Shown here: positions 36,459-43,890 of the stretch, piece after piece
How positions within the stretch are numbered: position 1 is the first letter of the stretch
Layout of the letters: each line of letters opens with the position of its first letter
From: NORP240 sp038134485
GTDB lineage: Bacteria > Pseudomonadota > Gammaproteobacteria > Pseudomonadales > Pseudohongiellaceae
NCBI GenBank assembly: GCA_038134485.1
Contig: JAYPVG010000014.1
Span: forward strand, 1-64,000
Reading direction: 5' to 3'
Length of the DNA stretch: 64,000 nucleotides
Position numbers and translations under genes: made by a program
Notes under the pieces: generated by a model
Seen by the model: the letters and a program-made list of their open reading frames with translations, nothing else
Told to the model about the DNA's origin: nothing
Database searches by the model: none

Positions 36459-36545
36459 ACTCGCCCTGAGCATTGAATGCGTCAACGTTCAAGTGATCAG
36501 ACTCACACCGAATGCATATTTTTGTATCGAATTCGTTTCCAAAGG

Positions 36546-36573
36546 TTGACTCGCGCACTAAAAGGAATAGAAT
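36546..36573 (+). promoter_or_regulatory. Promoter for the MFS leader region
   Basis: TTGACT (36546-36551), 16-nt spacer, TAGAAT (36568-36573), then the GC-rich discriminator GCGCGGCC. Both boxes are near consensus, making it the best-looking sigma-70 promoter in the window; the discriminator is of the kind found at stringently controlled promoters. Confidence 0.6.
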
Positions 36574-36645
36574 GCGCGGCCTGTAATTTCAGGAAACTCA
36601 AGTTTTAGACTATTCAGCCAAAATCGCCACCACCAAGAGTAGAAA

Positions 36646-36756
36646 GTGAATACCCTTCTTCGACAAATGACTAACAGCCTGCTGGCTACCATGTCCCCCT
36701 GGGGGCACGGGTCAATCTCGTGCGTGGTGAAAACCTGGAGGTTAAGCCTGGAGTAA
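36646..36756 (+). CDS. Putative leader peptide upstream of the MFS transporter
   Basis: A 36-codon frame from GTG at 36646 (AAGAG 6 nt upstream) or 29 codons from ATG at 36667, ending TAA at 36754-36756. The peptide includes MTNSLLATMSPWGHGSIS and CVVKTWRLSLE. It lies between a strong promoter and an intrinsic terminator, which is the layout of a transcription-attenuation leader. A 7-bp hairpin (GCACGGG/CTCGTGC) falls within the codons HGSISC, and CCTGGAG is repeated near the stop. No run of one amino acid identifies the regulating signal. Coding status is unproved. Confidence 0.4.
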   Translation: MNTLLRQMTNSLLATMSPWGHGSISCVVKTWRLSLE

Positions 36757-36792
36757 TCTTATCAGTAACAAACTGAATTTTATGCCAAAGAT

Positions 36793-36834
36793 AAGACCTC
36801 TAAGCTGACAAGTCGCCTAGAGGTCTTTTTTTTT
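36793..36834 (+). terminator. Intrinsic terminator in the MFS leader
   Basis: Perfect 10-bp stem AAGACCTCTA / TAGAGGTCTT with a 15-nt loop, followed by a run of T. It stands 55 bp before the MFS start codon and downstream of the leader ORF, so it would cut transcription before the MFS gene unless antitermination occurs. Upstream CTTATC could pair with GATAAG overlapping the stem base, a possible alternative fold. Confidence 0.8.
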
Positions 36835-36888
36835 ACACTTCAACAAGCATCAATGCCCGAGCTTCGGCCAGGGTAACGGAAGACTGTT

Positions 36889-38079
36889 GTGATTACTAAG
36901 ATGCAACGAAACATAAATCTGGTTTACGGTCTGGCGTTTTTTCACTGCTTTATGATCGTCTTGCCAGTTATCGTTCCTTTCTTTATGTCAAAAGGACTCG
37001 GTCTCGCGGAAATTTTTTATCTGCAGACAATTTATGCCGCTACCATAGTATTACTCGAGGCACCTTCTGGATACTTCGCGGATCTGTTCGGCCGTCGCAT
37101 TGCACTGCTGGCTGGAAGTTTTGTGCACGGCCTTGGCTATTTTTTACTGAATTTTGCCGACGGCTTAACTAGCTTGATGCTATTCGAGATTACCGTAGGC
37201 ATCGCAGGCAGCCTGCTTTCTGGTGCCGATCTCGCTCTGCTGTACGACTCCGAAAAAGCTCTGGATCAGGACTACGATTCGCCGCACAGCCGCGGCCTGG
37301 CGACTCTTGGTTTTATCAAATCATGTGCAGAAGGGCTGGGCGCCTTGCTGGGCGGTCTGCTGGCATCATATTCATTCGAGGTTATGGTTCTCGGTCAGTC
37401 CCTTGCCGCTTGGGTCTGTACATTGTTAGCTCTTCTGGTGGTGGAACCGCCACATCAAGCAGATCGGCGTATCGATAAAAGGCTGAGGTTCGCCGAGGTT
37501 ATGCAGTACATGTGGCGCAGTGATCGAGTATTACGAAACGTGTTCATAGCAATACCCGTTTATAACCTCGCGACTATTCATGTTGTCTGGCTGGTGCAAC
37601 CCTATTGGGAATCACGGGGCATCTCACTGGCAGCGTTCGGGATGTTGTGGTTTACCCAGAGTTTGACGGTAGGCCTTGCAAGCAAATGGGGCTTCAATAT
37701 CGAGCGCCGACATGGGGCAATAGCTGCGCTGAGCCTGATAGGCTTCCTTCCCGTGCTGGGCTTTTTTGGCATGGCATGGCTTGAGGGCTGGGCTGGCATC
37801 GGTATCTGTCTGGCGTTGTTTTTTGGTCGGGGCCTGGTACAGGTAATCCTTATTAACGCGTTGAATCGCCGCGTTCCCAGTAGCTTTCGCGCAACAGCGA
37901 ACTCTCTGACAAGTTTCGCGTTTAGATTGGGCTTCATTGCGACTGGTCCTATTGTCGGCTCGATTGCCGAGAGCCGGGGATTACCCATCGCACTGAACTT
38001 GCTGGGAGCAACCTTCATAGTGGTTTTCATTTTTATTATGTTACCGCTCATCAAGTCGGTCAGGGACATTCAGGGTTAA
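36889..38079 (+). CDS. MFS transporter
   Basis: 396 aa, about 12 hydrophobic helices, GTG start with GGAAG about 8 nt upstream (ATG at 36901 is an alternative). The loop 2-3 signature is present as GYFADLFGRRIALLAGS. The N-half contains the acidic-polar loop DSEKALDQDYDSPHSRGLAT; the C-half has FGRGLVQVILINALNRRVPSSFRATANSL. This resembles drug- or metabolite-efflux MFS proteins; the substrate is unknown. Expression is likely set by the leader and terminator upstream. Confidence 0.88.
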   Translation: MITKMQRNINLVYGLAFFHCFMIVLPVIVPFFMSKGLGLAEIFYLQTIYAATIVLLEAPSGYFADLFGRRIALLAGSFVHGLGYFLLNFADGLTSLMLFEITVGIAGSLLSGADLALLYDSEKALDQDYDSPHSRGLATLGFIKSCAEGLGALLGGLLASYSFEVMVLGQSLAAWVCTLLALLVVEPPHQADRRIDKRLRFAEVMQYMWRSDRVLRNVFIAIPVYNLATIHVVWLVQPYWESRGISLAAFGMLWFTQSLTVGLASKWGFNIERRHGAIAALSLIGFLPVLGFFGMAWLEGWAGIGICLALFFGRGLVQVILINALNRRVPSSFRATANSLTSFAFRLGFIATGPIVGSIAESRGLPIALNLLGATFIVVFIFIMLPLIKSVRDIQG

Positions 38080-38134
38080 GTAAGCTCCGCCCCCGACAAT
38101 GAACCGCCACTGTCGATAATTCCCCCCCCCCCTC

Positions 38135-38179
38135 GGGTGGCTATCCAAAATCCCCTCCCTGGATAGTCACCCTTTTTTT
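38135..38179 (+). terminator. Intrinsic terminator after the MFS gene
   Basis: 13-bp stem GGGTGGCTATCCA / TGGATAGTCACCC (one G-T pair), 12-nt loop and seven T. It follows a run of 11 C at 38122-38132. Confidence 0.85.
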
Positions 38180-38230
38180 ACCGGACGGCTTTGTTTACTG
38201 CCGAATAGGTCTGAACAATTTCTTAAGTCG

Positions 38231-38247
38231 TGCACCAACTTGGTGCC
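38231..38247 (+). promoter_or_regulatory. NtrC-like binding site upstream of glnK
   Basis: TGCACCA-ACT-TGGTGCC differs from the palindromic NtrC consensus TGCACCA-N3-TGGTGCA only at the last base. It lies 270 bp upstream of glnK, a usual enhancer distance. Nitrogen limitation control of glnK-amtB by NtrC is well known in proteobacteria. Confidence 0.6.
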
Positions 38248-38338
38248 AATACTGTCGGGGTGGCAACATGAATTATTGCCAAAGGATGCGCGGACATCGA
38301 AAACGAGATACTAAACTGCTAAATCATGGCGCACCCGA

Positions 38339-38353
38339 GCACACCGTTGGTGC
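38339..38353 (+). promoter_or_regulatory. Second NtrC-like site upstream of glnK
   Basis: GCACA-CCGTT-GGTGC: the same half sites and spacing as NtrC sites with one mismatch. It is about 107 bp (near ten helical turns) from the first site. Confidence 0.4.
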
Positions 38354-38516
38354 TTTTTGAAACGGCATGGTAAAGTCAAAATCCTTGCAAAACTCCGGCA
38401 GGTACCAGTTGTTCTGTTACCGAGTTCCAAGCAGTGCAGCGGCTGTCCAAGCGCAGTCATTCGAATAGCGGCTCACAGGAAAAAAAAAGAAAACACCATA
38501 TGGCGGGAGACACACC

Positions 38517-38855
38517 ATGAAATTAATCACGGCGATTATAAAACCGTTCAAATCTGATGATGTTCGCGAAGCTCTATCCGAACTCGGCGTTAATGGGATG
38601 ACGATAACCGAGGTAAAAGGATTCGGGCGCCAGAAAGGACACACCGAGTTGTACCGCGGAGCTGAATACGTCATCGACTTCCTACCGAAAGCCAAGATAG
38701 AAGTAGCAGTAGAAGATGGCCTTCTTGATCAGGCCATAGAAGTCATCTGCAAAGCTGCCCAAACTGGCCAGATAGGGGATGGCAAAATTTTTGTCAGTAG
38801 TCTGGAGCAGGCAATCAGAATTCGAACCGGGGAAACCGGAAACGATGCACTATAA
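38517..38855 (+). CDS. glnK: PII nitrogen regulatory protein
   Basis: 112 aa, the exact PII length. MKLITAIIKPFKSDDVREAL, T-loop with the uridylylation site Tyr51 in ELYRGAEYVIDF, and the B-loop signature GQIGDGKIFVSSLEQAIRIRTGE. It senses 2-oxoglutarate, ATP and ADP and, when unmodified, blocks AmtB. Its place next to amtB marks it as GlnK rather than GlnB. GGGAG ribosome-binding site 7-8 nt before the ATG. Confidence 0.95.
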   Translation: MKLITAIIKPFKSDDVREALSELGVNGMTITEVKGFGRQKGHTELYRGAEYVIDFLPKAKIEVAVEDGLLDQAIEVICKAAQTGQIGDGKIFVSSLEQAIRIRTGETGNDAL

Positions 38856-38875
38856 CAAAAAATGAGGGGATCAAA

Positions 38876-40186
38876 ATGCTTACAATAAAAAGCTTGAAAA
38901 TCATACCGCTGATCCTATCGGCACTGCTAGCGCCGTCTATGGCGTTTGCCCAGGGCGATGCAGTCGACGGAGCGAATACGGCCTGGATTCTTACTTCCAC
39001 TGCGCTCGTGCTGTTCATGACCATACCCGGTCTTTCGCTCTTTTACGGAGGTCTGGTAAGGACGAAAAACGTTCTATCCATACTTATGCAATGCTTCGCC
39101 ATCACCATAATGATTTCTATATTATGGCTAGTGGTGGGATACAGCATCGCCTTTGGGCCTTCCGAGTCTCCCTACTGGGGAGGGTTGAGCAAGGCCTTTT
39201 TTAACGGCGTAGTCATTGACTCGATGTCCGGAGACATTCCCGAAACCGTATTTGCTGCCTTCCAGATGACCTTCGCCATCATCACACCCGCTCTCATTGT
39301 CGGCGCCTTTGCGGAACGCATGAAGTTTTCGTCAATGATGCTGTTCAGTGGGCTGTGGGCACTGCTGGTGTATTTCCCGGTTGCGAACTGGGTTTGGGGC
39401 GGCGGCTGGCTGGGCCAGATGGGACTGATAGATTTTGCCGGAGGAACCGTTGTCCACGTAACCGCAGGTGTAGCCGCCGTGGTCGCGGCTCTGATGCTGG
39501 GTCAGCGGAATGGTTTCCTCTCCTCCGCGATGGTCCCTCACAATATGACCATGACAGTAACCGGGGCAGGCATGCTTTGGGTTGGATGGTTCGGCTTTAA
39601 TGCCGGCAGCGCACTGGCCGCAAACGGCGGAGCTGGCATGGCTCTCATAGCAACCCACCTCTCGGCTTCTGCGGGCGCCTTAACCTGGATGGGTATTGAG
39701 TGGGTCAAGCACGGCAAGCCGAGTGCCCTTGGCGCTGTAACCGGTATGGTCGCGGGGCTGGCAACCATCACGCCGGCGTCCGGCTCGGTGGGTCCGGCGG
39801 GGGGAATGCTAGTAGGCATAGCCGGCGGCGCAATCTGTTATTTCGCCACCACCACCATGAAGAGCAAGCTGAAAATCGATGACTCTCTGGATGTATTTCC
39901 AGTTCACGGCGTTGGTGGCATGCTGGGAACTTTTCTAGCGGGCATCCTGGTGTCCCAAAACCTGGGCGTATTCAGTGGCAACGGGTATGCCGATGGAATG
40001 ACTATGGGTTCACAGCTGGGAGTTCAGATTACCGGCATTCTGGCCACGGCAATATATACCGCCGTTCTGACCTTCATAATCCTTAAAGTCGTGGGAGCAC
40101 TCACCTCCGGAATCAGGATATCTGACGAGGAAGAGCAGATGGGCTGTGATATCACAGACCATGACGAAAAAGGCTATTCCATGTAA
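38876..40186 (+). CDS. amtB: Ammonium transporter AmtB
   Basis: 436 aa with a cleavable signal peptide (about 1-25, APSMAFAQ), then 11 hydrophobic helices. Channel features: FYGGLVRTKNVLSILMQCF, the substrate-pore region ANWVWGGGWLGQMGLIDFAGGTVVHVTAG with the first pore His, MLWVGWFGFNAGSALAANG, and DSLDVFPVHGVGGMLGTF with the second pore His. The cytoplasmic tail EEEQMGCDITDHDEKGYSM suits GlnK docking. It takes up ammonium when nitrogen is scarce. Confidence 0.96.
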   Translation: MLTIKSLKIIPLILSALLAPSMAFAQGDAVDGANTAWILTSTALVLFMTIPGLSLFYGGLVRTKNVLSILMQCFAITIMISILWLVVGYSIAFGPSESPYWGGLSKAFFNGVVIDSMSGDIPETVFAAFQMTFAIITPALIVGAFAERMKFSSMMLFSGLWALLVYFPVANWVWGGGWLGQMGLIDFAGGTVVHVTAGVAAVVAALMLGQRNGFLSSAMVPHNMTMTVTGAGMLWVGWFGFNAGSALAANGGAGMALIATHLSASAGALTWMGIEWVKHGKPSALGAVTGMVAGLATITPASGSVGPAGGMLVGIAGGAICYFATTTMKSKLKIDDSLDVFPVHGVGGMLGTFLAGILVSQNLGVFSGNGYADGMTMGSQLGVQITGILATAIYTAVLTFIILKVVGALTSGIRISDEEEQMGCDITDHDEKGYSM

Positions 40187-40213
40187 CAGTTCGCTGTTAC
40201 CGGACGGACGACC

Positions 40214-40235
40214 GAGCCGGGCTCCAGCCCGGCTC
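40214..40235. terminator. Hairpin between amtB and the convergent thioesterase gene
   Basis: Perfect 10-bp inverted repeat GAGCCGGGCT / AGCCCGGCTC with only two bases between the arms and no T tract. It could stop transcription from both sides or stabilise the 3' ends. Confidence 0.5.
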
Positions 40236-40249
40236 TCGCCTGCTGAAAT

Positions 40250-40714
40250 TCAGGCCAACTGCGCATGCTTGCGCAATGTGGTGATCGCGTAAACCAATTT
40301 ATCCCCGTTCTCATCGAAAAAACTGGTCGCCACCAGGCACGTGGTACGCCCATCGTTAATTAATTCACCCCTGATTCTGAACCTCGGGCCGAGCACCGGC
40401 TGCAGGTAGTCAATGCGCATGTTTACCGTCGAAGCCCAGGTAAAACCTGGTGTCCCAGCAAACAGGGTGCGCACTGTGTATATGGCGACCATGTCAATGT
40501 AGGTGCCAGTGAAGCCACCGAACAGCTGTCCTCGCGGATTCAGCACGTGATTTGGGAGATGAACATCAAGCTCGACCAGACCAGACTCCTCCTGCAACAC
40601 TTTCCAGTTATAAGCCTCAAGGAGATCGCCCGCGCAGTGCCCCGGCCTCATAAATATTGGTTTTTCCCGGTTATCCAGTTGTTTCTCTAACGTATCAAGA
40701 TCGATTGAATTCAT
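40250..40714 (-). CDS. PaaI-type hotdog thioesterase
   Basis: 154 aa. Hotdog fold: VELDVHLPNHVLNPRGQLFGGFTGTYIDMVAIYTVRTL (the N-x2-G-x2-GG-x4-D core of PaaI-like enzymes) and TVNMRIDYLQPVLGPRFRIRGELI. Likely hydrolyses acyl- or aryl-CoA thioesters in the cytoplasm; the substrate is unknown. AGAGGA ribosome-binding site 5 nt before the ATG. Convergent with amtB. Confidence 0.82.
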   Translation of the reverse strand: MNSIDLDTLEKQLDNREKPIFMRPGHCAGDLLEAYNWKVLQEESGLVELDVHLPNHVLNPRGQLFGGFTGTYIDMVAIYTVRTLFAGTPGFTWASTVNMRIDYLQPVLGPRFRIRGELINDGRTTCLVATSFFDENGDKLVYAITTLRKHAQLA

Positions 40715-40794
40715 TAAATCCTCTCTTCTGGCAACCGGTGCTTAGAACAACTGCATGCCTGTCTTCGGCACTGGCGACCGGCTTACCCTGCCAT

Positions 40795-40800
40795 TATACT
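40795..40800 (+). promoter_or_regulatory. Candidate -10 box for the serine hydrolase gene
   Basis: TATACT followed by GGGCGCC, 37 nt before the ATG at 40837. Transcription from here also excludes in-frame codons back to 40657 as the start. Confidence 0.4.
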
Positions 40801-40836
40801 GGGCGCCAAACCTCGATAATAACAAGGAGACCAGCC

Positions 40837-42150
40837 ATGCTCTATGCAAAAACAGGCGACTTACATGATGCCCAACGTATCCTGGTAAAAGCGATTGTAG
40901 TTCCCTGCCTCCTGACGCTCGGTGCAACCGCTCTGGCCGAAGACCTGCCCTTCGACAAACCCGAAAACGTGGGCGTATCCACTGACAGGTTACAGCGAAT
41001 GAACACCGCCATGCAGCGTTATATTGATAAAGAACTCTTGGCAGGAACAGTCACGCTGGTCGCGCGCAAAGGCAAGATCGTCCACCTGGAATCCCAGGGA
41101 TGGAAAAACAAGGAAACCGGGGAGCCAATGAGTGCAGACACGATATTCGTAATCATGTCGATGACCAAACCTATCGTTTCGGCAGCGTTGATGATGCTTT
41201 ACGAACAGGGCCACTTCCTGTTAACCGATCCGATCACCGACTGGATTCCAGAATTGGCTGGCAAGGAAGTCCTTATGAACAATGATCTGGGCAGTTATCG
41301 GGTGCCAGCCCGCAATCCCATAACCTTCAGACATGTTCTGTCGCATACTGCCGGTCTCGACCCTGATCGGAACGCACTGACCGAAGAAGAACTGCAGTTA
41401 CTGCCCCGGTCAGAAACCTTGGAAGAGACGATTCTCAGACGCGCGCCCCTGCCGTTGAGTTTTCAACCCGGCGATACCTGGCAATATGGCAGCTCCACCG
41501 ACTATGTCGCCTTGCTGGTGGAAAGAATTTCTGGCCAGCCGCTGCGACAGTTTCTGCAGGAAAATATTTTTGATCCATTGGAGATGCACGATACTTACTA
41601 CAACGTGCCACGGGACAAGGTGAACCGAGTGGCGGCCGTGTATAGCCCCAGCGGCCCCGGTAATACCATCGAGTTATTCAGAGCGCCGGCATTTCAGGAA
41701 ACGACCTATTTTGGCGGCGTTGCCGGGCTGTCCTCAACAATCTCCGATTACTGGCGCTTTAGCCAGATGTTATTGAACGGCGGCGAACTCGACGGAGTGA
41801 GGCTGCTCAGCCCCAAGACAATCAACCTGATGATCAGCAACCATAGCGGTGACAGTAATATCTATGTGCGGGGACCCGGTTACGGTTTCGGTCTGGGATT
41901 CGGCATTCTCAATGAACCGGGAAAGGCAAGAGATCCTCTTACTCCCGGCACCTTTACCTGGGGTGGCGCGTGGGGCACAGTTTTTTGGATCGATCCAGTC
42001 GAAGAAATGATCGGCATCATGATGACCCAGATAACATCGTACGGTCACCTCACAGTTCGCCAGGAACTTGGAGTGACGGCCATGCAGGCGATCATCGACA
42101 GTAACAGCAATAAACCTTATTCAGTGATGGGGTACCAGCCGCTGCAATAA
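40837..42150 (+). CDS. Exported beta-lactamase-family serine hydrolase
   Basis: 437 aa from the ATG at 40837 with AAGGAG 8 nt upstream. Signal peptide about 1-35 (LLTLGATALAE). Class C beta-lactamase/EstB fold: S-x-x-K as SMTK (Ser108, Lys111), YGSSTDYVALLVERISGQPLRQFLQENIFDPLEM with the catalytic Tyr, FRHVLSHTAGL, and the third motif likely in WGGAWGTVFWIDP. Such proteins are more often esterases or D-amino-acid/peptide hydrolases than antibiotic-destroying enzymes. Confidence 0.88.
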   Translation: MLYAKTGDLHDAQRILVKAIVVPCLLTLGATALAEDLPFDKPENVGVSTDRLQRMNTAMQRYIDKELLAGTVTLVARKGKIVHLESQGWKNKETGEPMSADTIFVIMSMTKPIVSAALMMLYEQGHFLLTDPITDWIPELAGKEVLMNNDLGSYRVPARNPITFRHVLSHTAGLDPDRNALTEEELQLLPRSETLEETILRRAPLPLSFQPGDTWQYGSSTDYVALLVERISGQPLRQFLQENIFDPLEMHDTYYNVPRDKVNRVAAVYSPSGPGNTIELFRAPAFQETTYFGGVAGLSSTISDYWRFSQMLLNGGELDGVRLLSPKTINLMISNHSGDSNIYVRGPGYGFGLGFGILNEPGKARDPLTPGTFTWGGAWGTVFWIDPVEEMIGIMMTQITSYGHLTVRQELGVTAMQAIIDSNSNKPYSVMGYQPLQ

Positions 42151-42258
42151 GCTGACCTTAGGATGCGCAAGCGCCACCAGAATGCGCTGTTATTGATTTC
42201 GCGAGGAAGTAAAGGTATCGACTAAACCTGGTGCATTCTCACGCACCTTCCCGGGATG

Positions 42259-42290
42259 CAGCCCGCCGGGTAAAAACCTTGCGGGCTTGC
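42259..42290. terminator. Hairpin between convergent genes
   Basis: GCA-GCCCGC pairs with GCGGGC-TTGC around a 14-nt loop, followed by a weak T-rich stretch. It serves the serine hydrolase (+) and, from the other side, the metallo-hydrolase (-). Confidence 0.5.
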
Positions 42291-42293
42291 TCT

Positions 42294-43382
42294 TTATTGG
42301 TCGTCCAGTAACTGATAGATACGGCTGACAGCCCGGGGATCAGCACCCGGCCCCCGAATCTGGCCAAAATTGCCGCTGTGGTTGGTCATGTCGACCTGCT
42401 CAGCAGCTCGTTCTACACTCAATCCCTGGTCTTTCAGCTGTGACACCTTGGGCCACAAATCTTCAAGGTAAGCCTGAAAATTATCGATAACAGCCCGATC
42501 ACTAAACGGCTGACCATGGCCGGGCAGCACCCATTCGAAATCCAGTGTCTTTAGCGCCTCCAGGGTTATCGGCCACTCATCTACGTGGGCATCACCCATG
42601 TAGGACAATCCCGGCAACATCATATCGCCGGTAAAAACGACTCTCTCCTGAGGCAGGTAAACCACGACATCGCCACCGGTATGCGCACGACCCAGATGTA
42701 GCAGCTGTATTTCCCTGCTTCCCCGGCTAACTACCTGGAACAGGGTCATTTTTTCCTCCAGAGTAATATTTGGCGGAGTCGGCATGACTTCCGGAATAGC
42801 ATTCATGTAATCACGCTGCACCTGCGCCCGCTGTTCCAATTGAGCGCGACGGGAAGAGTCCTGTTCTGACGCTGCTTGTCGTTCCAGGTTTGCTACCGTG
42901 GTCGGTACGCCATCAGAGAAACTGCGAAATGTATTCTCTTCAAGTACATTGCCAATCTCACCGTTGAGCTTTTGTCGGGTAAAACTGTGACCGATAATTT
43001 CTACTTCCCGGGGAAATGCCTGATTGCCGTGAGCATGATCGAAGTGATAATGGCTATTGACTAGATAGCGAACCGGTTTGTCGGTAATTACCGAGAGTGC
43101 GTCCAGCAGAGATCTGGCCGCCGCGGGCGTAACATGGGAATCAACCACGAGGGTATCGAACTCACCTACAAGAACCATGACATTGCTCATGACATGGACG
43201 CTGCCGGTGCCCACTCCGTGCCACACGCCTTCCGCAAGTTCGGTAAAGCGATGGCTATCAGATTCCACTACCCTGCCGGTCTGGGCATGGGCGTTTACTG
43301 CGTAGCTTACCGCGAGGACTAGTAGGGTGGTGACTGTTAAAACAATTTTTACGAGAGATGTTGCACTTCTTCTTCGTGTCAT
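42294..43382 (-). CDS. Exported metallo-beta-lactamase-fold hydrolase
   Basis: 362 aa with a Sec signal (about 1-33, YAVNAHAQ). Metal site: SHYHFDHAHGN (HxHxDH as HYHFDH), LGRAHTGGDVVVYLP and FTGDMM, with a last His in VLPGHGQPF. These are the five usual blocks of the MBL fold. The insertion at about residues 140-205, rich in Gln/Arg/Glu, is typical of a group of exported MBL proteins related to quinoprotein relay or SoxH-like proteins. The substrate is unknown; not a proven beta-lactamase. Confidence 0.85.
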   Translation of the reverse strand: MTRRRSATSLVKIVLTVTTLLVLAVSYAVNAHAQTGRVVESDSHRFTELAEGVWHGVGTGSVHVMSNVMVLVGEFDTLVVDSHVTPAAARSLLDALSVITDKPVRYLVNSHYHFDHAHGNQAFPREVEIIGHSFTRQKLNGEIGNVLEENTFRSFSDGVPTTVANLERQAASEQDSSRRAQLEQRAQVQRDYMNAIPEVMPTPPNITLEEKMTLFQVVSRGSREIQLLHLGRAHTGGDVVVYLPQERVVFTGDMMLPGLSYMGDAHVDEWPITLEALKTLDFEWVLPGHGQPFSDRAVIDNFQAYLEDLWPKVSQLKDQGLSVERAAEQVDMTNHSGNFGQIRGPGADPRAVSRIYQLLDDQ

Positions 43383-43680
43383 AAGTTGGAAAGTTCCTTG
43401 TTAGGGGACCACAGGAAATTGGGGAAATATCATGGAATAACATTGTTGTTATGGATTTTGCCAGTCCACCGACAGCAACAATTCCAGTGGGCTATTGCTG
43501 GAATCCTACCTAAATTATGACAATGAGAGAAGAAAAATTATTGCCCTCGCGTCGCGAGCCAAACTGCGCTGCCAGTGCGACAAGTTCGCTTCTCAAGATC
43601 CCAATGGATAGTTCACTTTGACGCACACCAAATCGGCATGATCAGCCATAATTAACCAGTGGCGCTAAACTCGATCAGCA

Positions 43681-43695
43681 TGGCGAATTTCGCCA
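43681..43695. repeat. Perfect palindrome (7-bp arms)
   Basis: TGGCGAA-T-TTCGCCA, a perfect dyad in a non-coding region. Its centre is about 30 bp (three helical turns) from the next dyad, suggesting a regulator bound to one face of the DNA. Confidence 0.5.
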
Positions 43696-43708
43696 ATGGT
43701 TCGCCCAT

Positions 43709-43728
43709 TTAACCCAGCAGTGGGTTAA
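43709..43728. repeat. Perfect inverted repeat (8-bp arms)
   Basis: TTAACCCA-GCAG-TGGGTTAA. There is no T tract, so an operator is more likely than a terminator. Confidence 0.5.
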
Positions 43729-43890
43729 GAGACTGCTTTACCAATTCTATCCAATTGATATTTATATACTTTATTTTTTGGCAAGTGTTTTGCAAATAGC
43801 GGTACAAGATAGATTTTAAACTCTCAACGGGTGTAACTAATTCGGGATTACGTGCGTCAATACATGTAAGTCCCCAGAGGAGAAACAGAC

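Larger units (their letters stand above)
38080..38516. other. glnK upstream region (437 bp)
   Basis: Holds the MFS terminator, an 11-C run, two NtrC-like sites and an inverted repeat TGGCAA...TTGCCA (38261-38281). I could not place a convincing sigma-54 promoter with the required spacing. No gene was seen. Confidence 0.6.
43383..43890. other. 508-bp intergenic region with two palindromes
   Basis: Divergent region between the metallo-hydrolase (-) and the repeat protein (+). It is AT-rich near 43740-43830 and holds the two dyads listed separately. No ORF looked real. Confidence 0.5.

Noticed and set aside
36580..36835. 6S RNA, tmRNA or SRP RNA in the leader
   Set aside because: No match to the conserved parts of these RNAs; the region reads better as leader ORF plus terminator.
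38261..38281. Possible sigma-54 promoter TGGCAAC...TTGCC upstream of glnK
   Set aside because: The distance between the GG and GC elements is 16 instead of 12 bases; better described as an inverted repeat.
40837..42150. Antibiotic-resistance beta-lactamase
   Set aside because: The SxxK and Tyr motifs are shared with EstB-like esterases and peptidases, and no AmpC-specific context was seen; only the family is called.
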